From NCBI GenBank assembly GCA_029448655.1, contig JACCLO010000004.1, forward strand, positions 62,001-126,000: a stretch of 64,000 bases of DNA, in the 5' to 3' direction. The notes under the pieces are model-generated. The model saw only the letters and a program-made list of their open reading frames with translations, made no database searches and was not told where the DNA came from. Shown here in pieces: positions 9,262-22,038 of the stretch. The position numbers and the translations under genes are program-made. Position 1 is the stretch's first letter. Each line of letters opens with the position of its first letter. Source of the stretch: Wolfiporia cocos. Taxonomy: Eukaryota; Basidiomycota; Agaricomycetes; Polyporales; Phaeolaceae.

Positions 9262-11248
9262 ATGTCTTCCACCTCCTCCGTTAGCACCCCCCTCGCCCCT
9301 CGCAAGATGCGCCTCCGCTCAGAAGGTCCGGTGACCCCGGTAGCAGGGCCCTCAGGGACTCAACCCCTGGTGACCCTGGAGCACCTAAGTGAGGATAAAG
9401 AAGAGGATGAAGTCGAGGAGGTTCCCCCGCAAAGGGACTCACCCTCCAACCCCATGGGAACGCGTCCGGGCACACCTATCCCCGGATACCCCCCGGCTCG
9501 CTACACCCGTCCGATTGGGCCCGTCACAAACCTAGAAATAGAGTTTTCAGGCCCAGAACGCCGAACCAACGCCGAGGTCGAAATAGGCCTCAAATCGTAC
9601 CTCCCAGAGGAGGATCACCACAAGGTGGATGCACCCCTGCATGGGGCAATCCTTGATGCCGCCGTACATCGGAGTGCGGCAATCTCCCACGACAAGGTGA
9701 ACACCCTCGGCCGGATGGTATACGCCCGCCTGGAGCGAATCCATGGCAGAATGGACTCCCTGGCTGGGCAATCCAGGACAATCGAACAAATGGCCCAAGA
9801 CGAGCTACACGAAGCGGTCAATTCAGTCCGCAACGAAGTTCTGTCCACTTTAGTGGACCTTGGAAAGGAACTCCGACAGGAGTACACCGCCAAGTTCTCC
9901 GCAATGGAGAAAGAACTCCGGAAGGACTACCGGTCTCGGCTCGACGACCTCGAGGATGCATTTGCCGAGCGCATGGAGAAGGTTGAGGAAGAACTTCGGA
10001 GGAGTCGCAAGAATCCCTCCGTTCCCAACCCTCCCGGGGTCCGCACTCCCCCGGAAGAACCCGCACTGGCCCCCAACACCGCTCGAACCCGTGCAGCCGA
10101 GGCCGCTGCCGCCGCACAAGCTGCAGCCGCTGCTGCAGCAGCCGTCGCCCCGCAGATTCCAGGTCTGCCTCAAAACCTGAAAATCCCCCCTCCCCCCGAA
10201 TTCTCTGGGTCATCTGGAAAGGTGACTGCACAGGAATGGGTGGAGAAGATGGGCCTGTACTTTGGTACGCTCAGGGTCTACGACGACCATGACCGTATCA
10301 CCACGGCCCTCTTCCGCGTCACAGGGGACGCATACAAATTTTTCTCACCTCTCATCAAGAAGGCAGGAAACGGTGAACCTCTCAGCACCTGGGAGGACTT
10401 CACCAAATCCGTAATGGTGCAATATGGGAAAATGACGGATAAGGAGATAGCCAAGAAGGAAATTCGCGGCTACTACGGCACGAAGGGCAAGGAACTGGCA
10501 GAATCGAACTACTTCAATTACTGCGAACGGTTCCGCACCCTCGGCCGTCTCTCTGAAACCGCCAATGAGACTCTGGTGTGGGAATTCACCGAGACTCTCC
10601 CGGAAAAGCTTGAAGGACACCTTAAACGTCCTCAGGCAAGACCCCGTTCTTCAAGGCCCCGACCGACATCGAAGCCCTCTAATAGACTTTCGCCTCTGAA
10701 ATGTATCAGACAGTCATATCCCTGACAAGATCCAGGGCTCGATCTTCGAGAAGGCCGGCAATAAGGACTCGGCACCTGCCAAAAAGAAGGAGACGTCCTC
10801 CGCTTCTGCAAAGAAGTCGGAGAAAAAGAAGGACAAGGGAAAGGCGCCCGCCAAAGCCCCCGCCGACACCGCCAACGCCGTCTGCACCTACTGCAAGCAG
10901 ACAGGACACTATTTCAACAAGTGTCCTAAGCTTGCCATGGATAAGGCTGCGGGAACGTTCGTGCCTGCCGCTCAGCGGGCCGAACAACAAAGGGCGAAGG
11001 ATGCAGCTGCCGCGTCTGGAAAGACCACGGCTGCTCCTTCGGGTAGTGGAAAGGGACAGGCTTCTGGCAAGAAGCCGTACTCGGCGCCCCCCGCGGATGG
11101 CAAGACGTATCGTGCCCGAACGATCTGGGAAGAAGTGACAGCTGACTCAAGCTCAGCAGGACCCTCGGCCCCCGCCACCACCGTCGCCAATGTCGGAACC
11201 ATCTCGGTTCCCCTCGCCCCAACCACACGTCTCGAAGACGTTCTGTGA
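9262..11248 (+). pseudogene. Fam1 gag, frameshifted (copy 1A)
   Basis: It starts MSSTSSVSTPLAPRK and follows the intact gag of 1C and 1D through coiled coil, alanine-rich linker and capsid-like domain. An extra A near 10613 (AAGCTTGAAGGACACC) shifts the frame, giving a false end at 10725. The gag frame resumes later with the CCHC knuckle CTYCKQTGHYFNKC and ends ...TRLEDVL with TGA at 11246-11248, overlapping pol. Further small changes lie at 10675-10730. No functional Gag is expected from this copy. Confidence 0.85.
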
Positions 11249-14200
11249 AGAACACACCAGCCCCGCAGCGGCTGGGAGTGTACAGCGCCCCGAAGAAGCG
11301 CACCTCTACGAAGAGGCTTCACAGAGACCCCTTATCGTGTGGGAAGATAAGGCGGTCGTACGTCACCCGGTATCCCATCTCGGAATATTCGGTAACTCAA
11401 GAACGGACTTTGCCCGAAGGACAAGGACACTAGCTACACGTGCTCCTCCTGTACAATACTTTTATCCTGACCCGCTCGCATTGAAGTTTTCACTTTGTAT
11501 GATGTACATGGAAACGATTCTCGAGACGACAATAAATCGTTCTCTATTGAAGTGGAACTGTGGGTATATGGAAAGAAGGTTAACGCCATGGCATTAATCG
11601 ACACCGATGCATCAATAAGCGTCATCGATAAGAAACTTGTCCATGAGGAGAAGTTAGTTACTCAGAAACTACCTTCACCTCTCGAGATTCGTAACGCCGA
11701 CGGTACCTCTAATACCGCCGGTAATATCAATATGGCAGTAAAAGCTTATATGGTGCACGAGGAACACAAGTTGTCACAAAAATTCTCCTAGTTTCCCTAT
11801 ATTTCTTACTATTTTTCCGGCAATTCTACGAATTATCTACGACTTTCTAGACCAATAACTAGCTTATCTGGTTCATAAGTTAACGGTTACATACGTGCCG
11901 AATGATGGCCGCGTTATCTCCCGTAACGACGGTCTTATCTTATCACTAGTAGTTACCATCAGTCACATGTCTAGTTCTAGCCAATCGGACGTTCCGTCCG
12001 GAAGCAGTCAGCGTATAAACGTCAGCGGACCGGGCTTTGGTCACGCCCCGTCTTTGTAATGACAAGAGCGCAAAACGCCATTCGTGCGGCCTACGCCGCC
12101 TTTCTATATCCCGGTTTTGATCGGCATATGTATTTATCGTATATTACTAAGTACTTAGGTACCTGGGGACTTGTAAATACGAATACGGACACTAGTATTA
12201 TCTAATAAGACTGTTAGGGGTCTTATTTATCATGTATATATACTGGACTTGCTGAGCGCTATTGCCTCAGTTCTATTCATTGCATTCATACTATCGAGTA
12301 ACACTCGTGTTGTATCCTGCCTAACAGCTACTACTCTTCGCCTAACCAGCAAACCCTTCAAGAATAACTAGTAAGTTGTTATCTTGTGTTACAAGTCCAC
12401 CGAATTCTTGTACGTAATGGACGTACAGAATGCGGATGTGATCCTCGGATATGACTGGTTCCTGAAACACAACCCGGACTTCAACTGGCCGGAAGGAACC
12501 TTCACATATCGGTGTACGGAAAAATGCAAACATGGCAAACGGGTTTCGATTTCTGAGGAAGAAGATGAAATTGAACCCCGCAACATCTATCAGATCGATC
12601 ATCAACGACTTTCCAATAGATTTTCTCGGCTTAGAGGAGCCTGAGAATCCCTTTGTCGCTTGGGTGAACACCCTTGACGAAGGAACGGAACTCCTTATCG
12701 ACGCCATTCAGTCGATAACGGAGAAGTCAGATGATGAATTCCTGACAGATGCGAATCTCCAGAAATGGAAATCCTTGGTTCCGGAGGAATACCAGGAGTT
12801 TGGTCCCACGGTATTTTCTCAGCGCGCATCCGAAAGGATGCCCGAGCGGAAACCATACGACCACGCCATCGACTTCCCCGATGACGCGGTACTACCGCCC
12901 CCGAGTAAGGCATACAAAATGTCTCCTCAGGAAGCGAACTCGCTAGATCAGTGGATCCAAGAAGAGTTACGGAAGGGCTACATCCGACACTCAAAATCCC
13001 CGATCGCGAGCCCGGTCTTCTTCGTCCCTAAAAAAGACGGCGGAGCCCGAATGGTAGTCGATTACCGAAAAGTAAACGACCTCACCATTAAAAACAGGTA
13101 CCCTCTCCCACGCATAGACGAGCTTATCGATAAGCTTAGCCAGGCTTCGATATTAACCGAACTGTCCAAGAAAAACACGCAGTGGAACTGGGGACCCGAA
13201 CAAGCGGAAGCCTTCCAAACTCTCAAGGAAGCTTTCACATCGGCTCCAATACTCCGGATCCCAGATCAGGAGTCCCCGTTCCGCGTGGAAGCGGATTCTT
13301 CCGATTACGCAACTGGTGCCGTACTATCACAATACTCTTCGGAGGATAAGCTCTGGCACCCGGTAGCCTTTTACTCGAAATCTCTATCAGCACCCGAAAG
13401 GAACTATGAGATTTACAATAAGGAGTTGCTTGCAATCATCCGCGCTCTAGAGGAATGGAGACATTACCTCGAAGGACACCCACACAAATTTGAAGTATGG
13501 TCGGATCATCTCAATCTGACATATTTCAAATCGGCACAACGGCTAACCCGGAGACAGGCACGTTGGAGTCTTTACCTGACAAGGTTCAACTTCACCATGT
13601 GTCACAAACCCGGTAAAACAATGCTTACGGCTGATCCTCTGTCACGGAGGCCAGACCATGAAGAGGGGGTGGAACTCGATAATCGCGATCAAATTTTGCT
13701 GAAACCGGAATACTTTACGGTTAGGGCGCTAGAAGCGTCACAGCAGGAGATACAATCAGGCGATGAGGACCTTCTCCGACAAATCCGACAAGCCCTCATG
13801 AACGATCAGATTACCAAAGATTACCAGGAACTACTGAAAAGTGGTCCAAAGGAATTCGGTAAAGATCTCCAGGAATGGAACATGGAGGCCGGATTACTCC
13901 TCAGACGAGGAAAAGTGTACGTTCCAAAAGAGCCTAAGGAATTGCGCACGAAGATTCTGGAGTTACATCATGACCATGTGACTGCCGGACACTTCGGACG
14001 ATGGAAGACCTATGAACTTCTATCGCGTAATTACTGGTGGCCTGGAATGACCACGATGGTAAAGCAATATGTGGAAGGTTGTGACACATGTCAACGCATG
14101 AAGAACCACAACCAGACCCCGTATGGACCCCTGCAACCGCTCCCAGTTCCGGAAGCGCCATGGGACACAGTCACAATTGACCTTATCGTCCACCTACCAC

Positions 14201-15846
14201 CCAGCGGCGAGTTGAAACAATTCAATGCTATCATGGTAATAGTGGACCGGCTTACCAAGCGAGCACATTTCATTCCCACATCAGACAAAATAACGGCAAA
14301 GGAATTGGCAAACCTCCTGTACCTTCGGATTTACCCGAACCACGGACTTCCGAAACAAATCATTTCGGATAGAGGCCCGCAATTCGCTGCCGCCTTATTC
14401 AAGGGATGGTGTGAGCAATTGGGAATCCAACGGTCAATGACAACCGCCTATCACCCGCAAGCGGATGGCCAGACGGAGAGAGTTAACCAGATCCTGGAAC
14501 AATATCTTAGATGTTACATCGATGTTATTCAGAAGGATAATTGGTCATGGTTTCTCCCTACAGCCGAATTCGCGTACAACAACGCGGCTAGTGAGACAAC
14601 AAAGAATAGCCCATTCTTTGTCGAACTAGGAAGGCACCCTAACGCAGGACCTACGAATTTACGTCCAACACCATACACGGACCTAAATGTCATTGCTTAC
14701 GAAAGATGGTCAGCACAAGAACAAGCTAAGGCAGCAATGAAATTGGCTGCTGAACGCTGGTCTTGGTACTATGATCAACATAAGCGCTCGGTACCGTTTA
14801 AAGTCGGCGACAAAGTCCTCGTTGACGCCCGTAGCTGGCAAGACTCCGAAAGAAGTCTTAGTCCACGCTATTTGGGACCATTCAAGATAATTGAACAATT
14901 ATCGCCGGTCACCTTTAGGGTACACATGGACGAGCAATACAGGGCTTATCACCCAGTATTTCACGCTTCCAAATTGGTCATGTACAAGGACCCGGTGCAT
15001 CAGAAAAGACCAGAGCCTCAACCAGAAATGGTCGACGGCGAGGAATTATGGGAAGTTGAGAAGATCTTAGATCATCGTCTCCGCGCAGGAAGAGTTGAAT
15101 ACAGAATCCGATGGAAAGGATTCGGTATCAATGACGACTCCTGGGTACGCGAAGCTGATCTCGACACGGCATATGACATTCTACAGGAATACAAGGCTTC
15201 ACACGCCATTCCCATGCAGGATGTTCCCCTCAGGCGATCAGCTAGAAGGAAAGAAGCAGTTCACGTCTTCGACCCTGACAGCGACGACTGGGAAGCCGAC
15301 GAATGCACGTGGCCAGACGACTGGCCGCAGTATCGGGAAGAATTTGCGAAGGATCCTAAGCAGCGCATGGTTAGACACCCCGACGGGGGATGGATGTCAG
15401 CTGACATTAACCAAAATGCGGACTTGAAAATCGTAGTCGGTGAAGGCGGCCGAATGCCGGAAAAAGGAACCAAGGACTCGGTTGGGTTTGACCTGTACAC
15501 TGCGACAGGCGACGTTCTGCCAGCTCACGGGCAGACAGAATACAATACCAAACTGAAGATCCAGGTACCCTTCGGCACTTACGGACGTATCGCCCCCCGC
15601 TCTAGTCTCACACGCAAAGGCATAGACGTAATGGGCGGCGTTATCGACCACGATTATCAAGGCGAAGTAATCATCATTCTCCGGAATCACTCCGACATAT
15701 CTATCGATATTCGGGCCGGTGATAAGATTGCTCAGCTCATCTGCGAAGTTGCAAAGGACCCGCACATTACGCTACACGGAAAATCTTACTTTGAAAAGAT
15801 TAAATCCGAGCGCGGTACTGGTGGATTCGGCTCCACAGGAAAGTAA
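11190..15846 (+). pseudogene. Fam1 pol, interrupted and internally deleted (copy 1A)
   Basis: In the +1 frame relative to gag. Defects seen against 1D: loss of a T near 11489, protease motif LIDTD in place of LIDTG, the Fam2 solo LTR at 11772-12391, a 4-bp GATC duplication near 12594-12600, and an in-frame 507-bp deletion at 13152/13153 that removes the RT core including YLDD. Downstream of it, one frame stays open to 15846 through RNase H, integrase (type-1 allele, see findings), chromodomain and dUTPase, ending GGFGSTGK. Functional Pol is not possible, though the 3' domains are intact on paper. Confidence 0.9.
11772..12391 (+). mobile_element. Fam2 solo LTR in copy 1A pol
   Basis: 620 bp, TGTCACAAAA...TTGTGTTA, flanked by CAAGT at 11767-11771 and 12392-12396. 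Removal restores the pol sequence of other copies. It matches the reverse complement of 869-1487. Its start-site sequence AGTTCTATTCA is at 12269-12279. Confidence 0.93.
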
Positions 15847-15872
15847 TCGTTCCATTAGGGACAATGAAACCT

Positions 15873-15882
15873 GAAGAGGGGG
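15873..15882 (+). other. Polypurine tract, copy 1A
   Basis: GAAGAGGGGG followed by TAA and then the 3' LTR TGTCAC. The same layout ends copies 1C, 1D, 1E and fragment 1G. It is the expected plus-strand primer. Confidence 0.85.
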
Positions 15883-15885
15883 TAA

Positions 15886-17146
15886 TGTCACAGATTTGGG
15901 ACATGCCACTATTTTTCCCGTATTTTTACCTATTTATCTGGTATTTCTACGACCTTGTAGACGTTTACGCTGCTAAGCGCCCGTCTACACGTACACGCAA
16001 CCAAACAACACGTACACAACGCGGTATACGTCCACTTGTCATAACAACACGTACATAACACGCTTGTACGCGTCAATGACTCAGCGGACTAACCTCCGGT
16101 GTCACGCACTTTACTCATATCCCGATACCGGGCTATGTCAGTACGATTGGATAAGCGGCCCGCTCGTTATCACATGCCAATGCCCTTACGATTACTCATA
16201 TCCCGATGCCGGTATATAAGAATCACATGCATGGCTTATTAACGTAGTTACAGCCACTTCCACAACATGGACCTATGGTCCAAACAAACGATCTTACTGG
16301 TGCGGCCATTACCGGCGCACATGGTCTATTGTAGTTTACGGCTTAACCATATTAGTTATGTCTGCGCACAGACCACCTTCATGTTTGGCTCCCTACCGGT
16401 AACCAAACAAAGTATGTATATAAATAGGGCTATCACTGCGGATAAGCCTTAGATTTGTGTCACAGACTCACCGGTCTGTGCGACCATGGCTACATGGGGA
16501 ACACCCACAGCCCTCCACAAGGCAGCAACGACGCGCAGCGGCGTACTCAAAGGTCCATCCAAGCGACAGAGTCGCGAGGTGCCCTGACGTCGAAGGCGCA
16601 ATCACAGTCAAGGAAGAGAAGATGGGGCCCCGGGCCAGCAGCAACACAGACGAGATAGCGAGTAAGGGGGATTATCCCATTGACGAGAATCTGAGAGATG
16701 GGGTGTAAGCCCACATCTCGACGTAATATATACATGACGATAGTAACTACGAGTCGTGCCCTAAAGTAATGGCCCGTGCGCATTATCTAAGAGGCACATG
16801 ACAAGTAACGTACATGTAACTACTGTGACCGTAACGTGTCCATACCTGAGGCGCGCGCTACCCTACAGCGCTAAACTACTGAGTCAGATGATCTATATGG
16901 CTGGAGGAGACGCTGGAGGTGGCTGAGGATCAGGAAGACGCGCGCGCACCTAGCGGCGCCTATGAATACCAATAGCGAGGGATGTACAGATACCCCCCAG
17001 GAGTGATCCGTGACAATTTGTTCTCTGCATTCGCACAGTTACATACCATCTCTGCTTGCGCCCACTAGCCTCCTCACCAACCTTCTGCAACATCTTCAAG
17101 TCGCCTATAAGGTTATAGTGTGAGTCCCACAGTCTAGTCTGTGTCA
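15886..17146 (+). repeat. Copy 1A 3' LTR with nested Fam3 solo LTR
   Basis: The LTR is 15886-16457 plus 17021-17146, 698 bp in total like the 5' LTR, split by a Fam3 solo LTR. It ends TGTGTCA and is followed by the CTTGT duplication. It differs from the 5' LTR at a few positions, consistent with an older insertion than 1D. Confidence 0.93.
16458..17015 (-). mobile_element. Fam3-type solo LTR in the 1A 3' LTR
   Basis: 558 bp from TGTCACAGACTCACC to CCGTGACA, flanked by ATTTG at 16453-16457 and 17016-17020. It resembles 7039-7600 but is clearly diverged in the middle, so it is a separate subfamily. The insertion falls within the 11-nt start-site/priming sequence of the host LTR. Confidence 0.88.
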
Positions 17147-17151
17147 CTTGT

Positions 17152-17252
17152 TGTGCGTGTCTCAAATATCATGGGCTACCATTTCACATATGGAATTCTA
17201 TTCTTGTACCAGTTACTCAATCTGCTCATTGATTCATTCTGCCGAAGTAGTT
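17152..17252. other. Non-retrotransposon flank between copies 1A and 1B
   Basis: About 100 bp of unique AT-rich sequence, continuing the flank broken by 1A at 5976. It ends TAGTT (17248-17252), the left flank of copy 1B. Confidence 0.6.
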
Positions 17253-17951
17253 TGTCACAGATTTGGGACATGCCACTATCTTTCCCGTATTTTTACCTAT
17301 TTATCTGGTATTTCTACGACCTTGTAGACATTTACGCTGCTAAGCGCCCGTCTACACGTACACGCAACCAAATAACACGTACACAACGCGGTATACGTCC
17401 ACTTGTCATAACAACACGTACATAATACGCTTGTACGCGTCTATGACTCAGCGGACTAACCTCCGGTGTCACGCGCTTTACTCATATCCCGATACCGGGC
17501 TATGTCAGTACGATTGGATAAGCGGCCCGCTCGTTATCACATGCCAATGCCCTTACGATTACTCATATCCCGATGCCGGTATATAAGAATCACATGCATG
17601 GCTTACTAACGTAGTTACAGCCACTTCCACAACATGGACCTACGGTCCAAACAAACGATCTTACTGGTGCGGCCATTACCGGCGCACATGGTCTACTGTA
17701 GTTTACGACTTAGCTGTATTAGTTATGTCTGCGCACAGACCGTCTATCTGTTTGGCTCCTCTTCGAGTAACCAAACAAAGCATGTATATAAGTAGGGCTA
17801 TCACTGCGGATAAGCCTTAGATTTGTTCTCTGCATTCGCACAGTTACATAACATCTCTGCTTGCGCCCACTAGTCTCCTCACCAACCTTCAGCAACTCCT
17901 TCAAGTCGCCTATAAGGTTATAGTGTGAGTCCCACAGTCTAGTCTGTGTCA
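17253..17951 (+). repeat. Copy 1B 5' LTR, 699 bp
   Basis: TGTCACAG...TGTGTCA. TATATAAG at 17785-17792, predicted start at 17819, PBS complement at 17819-17829. Confidence 0.94.
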
Positions 17952-17953
17952 TA

Positions 17954-17964
17954 AGAACAAATCT
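17954..17964 (+). other. Self-priming PBS, copy 1B
   Basis: AGAACAAATCT, 2 nt after the LTR, exact complement of the predicted RNA 5' end at 17819-17829. Confidence 0.87.
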
Positions 17965-18972
17965 CCCCCTACCCCCGCCCTTGCGCTTGCGCTTGGGTCT
18001 GGGTTTCTATCCTACAGGGGTATATTGCTCGTTGCTGCGCACATCCTTTTCTGCCTGACAAGGCGATTGGGGTGATAGTTGAGATCTGGGGGATACATCG
18101 CCATCCTCGGCAGAGGATTGGCAACCAAGGAAGCCACACCGCCTTTTTAGGCAGGAGGTCTACCTAACCCGGACTCCAGGGTCAAGGAGACACGGTCCTC
18201 GCTGACAAGCTTGGACTGTGAGAGGTTAAGACCCGCCTGTGGAAAAAAGGGGACGGTCTGCCTGTGTGCGCCCAACCCCCTGTCATGGCAAGCGTTGTTC
18301 AGCGCCCCATCACTATCCACAGGGTCATCATTATGATGGCATGGGAATTTTCCAAAGCCGCCTCCCAGGCGTAAGGGACCTGCTTTGAACCCGTTATGGG
18401 AAAAGCAGTGAGGGGGGTGACGTAAAAAATCACCCTGCCATAGGTCACTCGCGGTAGCCAATAGCATAAGTCCTCCGGGCAGCTCGGCGTGCGAGCATGG
18501 GTCAAACGGATTTGGGGCCCCATTGGAAGAGAAGCGCGTGGCCCACTCCTTCGGGATGTGGAGCGCTGCTGTCTCGCGATCTTAGATCGACAGTGGTTTT
18601 TTAGCCCTGATGTGACACCCATGTGGCTATAGACGGCAACCTCATTGTTGAAGCATGGACAGGCTAAGGGATGTAAAATCCCAGCCACTTTCCGGCATCG
18701 TCCCTCCGGGGCGGTGTCGTGTATCCGAATCCCAATCATCTGACCCAGGAACCGGCCTGGCAGTCAGCAACTCTACCCCTGGAGTCGGCGCCTCTGACCG
18801 TTAGGGTCATGCGAATATCCGCGCCGTCTCGGCACAGGGTTTGCACGCAACATAAGAGTAATTATGCCCCGTAGTACACCTTCTTTGCTCCTGAAAAGGA
18901 GTCCACTACCCTACCTTACATAATCCCTTTTATTCCTGTTCTTGGACGTATCACTGGGAAACTTCGTTTCTC
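17965..18972 (+). other. Copy 1B leader
   Basis: About 1 kb without a supported gene on the sense strand. It contains the covarying hairpin at 18324-18340 and the GGGAT-GTAAA-ATCCC hairpin. A minus-strand frame of 146 codons crosses it but is not kept in 1A or 1E. Confidence 0.7.
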
Positions 18973-19896
18973 ATGAAGGCTGCACTTTCTAGAATCATGC
19001 CCCGCGTTACCCGTCGCACACGTGGCTCCTCCACTGCCCCTTACGTCAAACCGGCGAAGCGGTCCCTTCTCAGCCGCATCGACACCGCCGACATTCCTCG
19101 GGCAGAGGACGTCACCTACACGCTTCCTGTAAAGGAAGACTACACCGGGAAGCTCCATCTTTGGGAGATTCCCGTCCACATGCCAAAGCACATCGCTGAG
19201 GCTGGGAAACCCGCTCCTCGACCTCCCAAACCAGTTCCGCTCGCTAAGCGTATCTGGACAGAGGAAGAGAAGCTAGCCACTTCCATTACCGCCATGGAGA
19301 ATCTCATCGAACTCCGTGAACTCAACAAGCTCAAACTCGCCCGCGATAAGCTGAATAAGCGAATCGCCGCCAAACAAGCCGCCAAGGAAGCCAAGCAAGC
19401 AGCTTCTTCACTGGCCCTCCGTCTCTCCAGCCCGGCGGCCGGACCTTCCGTTCCAGCCAACCACAAGATTCTCGACCCTTCCCTCGTCTTCAGGAAGAAG
19501 AAGCCTCTCCAAGCATGCGATCAAGTTATTCCCATGCTAGAAGGCACTCTCACTCGTCTCACTCCTCTCGCCAACCACCCCCCTAATTACCCAGGCTTCC
19601 ATATGGAAAACGACATGCGTTTCCATACTATGGTAGTAGAATTGGAGGACTTGGTGGATAACGTAAAGGATAGAGCGAGACGGGGGAGGATCACCAATAG
19701 AGACTGGAGAATTATGAAAAAGTATTGCAAGCAGCTCGGCAATATTTCCTTTTTGGATTGGCGTACGGACTTGGCTCGTATCGTAGCAGAATGCGTAGCG
19801 CTACACATTACTTTTGCCTTTGGTGTAACGCCACCTGACAAGGTGGCAGGGCTCTCAACTACTTCGGTAGAAGAGGATATACTCGCGATTGTATAG
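18973..19896 (+). CDS. Fam1 ORF1 (copy 1B)
   Basis: 307 codons, open and full length. It differs from 1D at few positions, for example R for G in LVFRKKKPLQ and L for P in VAGLSTTS near the C-terminus. It ends 144 bp before gag. See copy 1D for layout. Unknown function. Confidence 0.82.
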   Translation: MKAALSRIMPRVTRRTRGSSTAPYVKPAKRSLLSRIDTADIPRAEDVTYTLPVKEDYTGKLHLWEIPVHMPKHIAEAGKPAPRPPKPVPLAKRIWTEEEKLATSITAMENLIELRELNKLKLARDKLNKRIAAKQAAKEAKQAASSLALRLSSPAAGPSVPANHKILDPSLVFRKKKPLQACDQVIPMLEGTLTRLTPLANHPPNYPGFHMENDMRFHTMVVELEDLVDNVKDRARRGRITNRDWRIMKKYCKQLGNISFLDWRTDLARIVAECVALHITFAFGVTPPDKVAGLSTTSVEEDILAIV

Positions 19897-20040
19897 TAGA
19901 AATACTATCATCTTTTAACTCTGAAATAGAGTGCGAGTGTGATCTATAACGAAAGTTGCAGCTTTCAAACCAAATCCCTTCTTAAGAATCTAAGACAATG
20001 AGTAACCGGAAACTAACATTCGTCATAAACAGATTCACAA

Positions 20041-22038
20041 ATGTCTTCCACCTCCTCCGTTAGCACTCCCCTCGCCCCTCGCAAGATGCGCCTCCGCTCA
20101 GAAGGTCCGGTGACCCCGGTAGCAGGGACCTCAGGGACTCAACCCCTGGTAACCCTGGAGCACCTAAGCGAGGAAGAAGGAGAAGAAGAGGAAGAGGAAG
20201 AGGATGTACTCGACTATGTCCCCCCACAAAGGGACTCCCCGTCCAACCCCATGGGCACGCGTCCAGGCACGCCTATCCCCGGATATCCCCCGGCTCGCTA
20301 CACCCGTCCAATTGGGCCCGTCACCAATATGGAAATAGAATACTCGGGTGCAGCACGCCAACCCAGTGCTGAGGTCGAAACCGGCCTCAAGGCGTACCTT
20401 CCAGAAGAGGACCACCACAAGGTGGACGGACCCCTTCATGGGGCAATCCTCGACGCCGCCGTACAACGAAGTGCGGCAATCTCCCACGACAAGGTAAACA
20501 CCCTCGGACGGATGGTGTACGCCCGCCTGGAGTGAATCCATGGCAGAATCGACTCCCTGGTTGGGCAATCCAGGGCAATCGAACAGATGGCCCAAGACGA
20601 GCTACGCGAAGCGGTCAATTCGGTCCGCAACAAAGTTCTGTCCACTTTGGTGGACCTTGGTAAGGAACTCCGGCAGGAGTACACCGCCAAGTTCTCCGCA
20701 ATGGAGAAAGAACTCCGGAAGGACTACCGGTCTCGGCTCGACGACCTCGAGGATGCGTTCGCCGAGCGCATGGAGAAAGTTGAGGAAGAACTTCGGAGGA
20801 GTCGTAAGAATCCCTCCGTTCCCAACCCTCCCGGTGTCCGCACGCCCCCGGAAGAACCCGCACCGGCCCCCAACACTGCTCGAACCCGTGCAGCCGAGGC
20901 TGCTGCCGCCGCACAAGCCGCAGCTGCCGCTGCAGCAGCCGTCGCCCCGCAGATTCCAGGTCTGCCTCAAAACCTGAAAATTCCCCCTCCCCCCGAATTC
21001 TCTGGGTCATCTGGAAAGGTGACTGCACAGGAATGGGTGGAGAAGATGGGTCTGTACTTCGGTACGCTCAGGGTCTACGACGACCATGACCGTATCACCA
21101 CGGCCCTCTTCCGCGTCACAGGGGACGCATACAAATTTTTCTCACCTCTCATCAAGAAGGCAGGAAACGGTGAACCTCTCGGCACCTGGGAGGACTTCAC
21201 CAAATCCGTAATGGTGCAATATGGGAAAATGACGGATAAGGAGATAGCCAAGAAGGAAATTCGCGGCTACTACGGCACGAAGGGCAAGGAACTGGCAGAA
21301 TCGAACTACTTCAATTACTGCGAACGGTTCCGCACCCTCGGCCGTCTCTCTGAAACCGCCAATGAGACTCTGGTGTGGGAATTCACCGAGACTCTCCCGG
21401 AAAAGCTTGAGGACACCTTAAACGTCCTCAGTAAGACCCCGTTTTTCAAGGCCCCGACCGACATCGAACCCCTCATCGACTTTGCTCTGGAAATGTACCA
21501 AACGTCATATCCAGACAAGATCAAGGGTTCGATCTTCGAGAAGGCCGGCAAGAAGGACTCGGCCCCTGCCGAAAAGAAGGAGACGTCCTCCGCTTCTGCA
21601 AAGAAGTCGGAGAAAAAGAAGGACAAGGGAAAGGCGCCCGCCAAAGCCCCCGCCGACACCGCCAACGCCGTCTGCACCTACTGCAAGCAGACAGGACACT
21701 ATTTCAACAAGTGTCCTAAGCTTGCCGCGGATAAGGCTGCGGGAACGTTCGTGCCTGCCGCTCAGCGGGCCGAACAACAAAGGGCAAAGGATGCAGCTGC
21801 CGCGTCTGGAAAGACCACGGCTGCTCCTTCGGGTAGTGGAAAGGGACAGGCTTCTGGCAAGAAGCCGTACTCGGCGCCCCCCGCGGATGGCAAGACGTAT
21901 CGTGCCCAATACATCTGGGAAGAAGTCACGGCTGACTCAAGCTCAGCAGGACCCTCGGCCCCCGCCACCACCGTCGCCAATGTCGGGACCCTTTCGGTTC
22001 CCCTCGCCCCAACCACACGTCTCGAAGACGTTCTGTGA
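20041..22038 (+). pseudogene. Fam1 gag with one nonsense codon (copy 1B)
   Basis: A full-length frame of 666 codons including stop, interrupted only by TGA at 20533-20535 where the other copies read CGA (a CpG transition). The rest keeps the coiled coil, alanine-rich linker, capsid-like domain and CCHC knuckle. The N-terminal acidic and FSG segments differ strongly from 1C and 1D. A single reversion or read-through would restore it, so this copy decayed recently. Confidence 0.88.

Larger units (their letters stand above)
5982..17146 (+). mobile_element. Fam1 Ty3/gypsy chromovirus copy 1A, complete but decayed
   Basis: The element is bounded by TGTCACAG...TGTGTCA LTRs and by CTTGT at 5977-5981 and 17147-17151. 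Order: 5' LTR, self-priming PBS, leader, ORF1, gag, pol, polypurine tract, 3' LTR. It was later hit by a Fam3 solo LTR in the leader (7039-7600), a Fam2 solo LTR in pol (11772-12391) and a Fam3 solo LTR in the 3' LTR (16458-17015), each with its own 5-bp duplication. gag and pol carry frameshifts, the protease lacks its catalytic DTG, and the RT core is deleted. It could move only if supplied in trans. Confidence 0.95.

Noticed and set aside
21482..21979. Open +1 frame over the gag basic region continuous with pol in copy 1B
   Set aside because: The translation is an arginine/proline-rich shadow of gag. In 1A, 1C and 1D stops separate it from pol.
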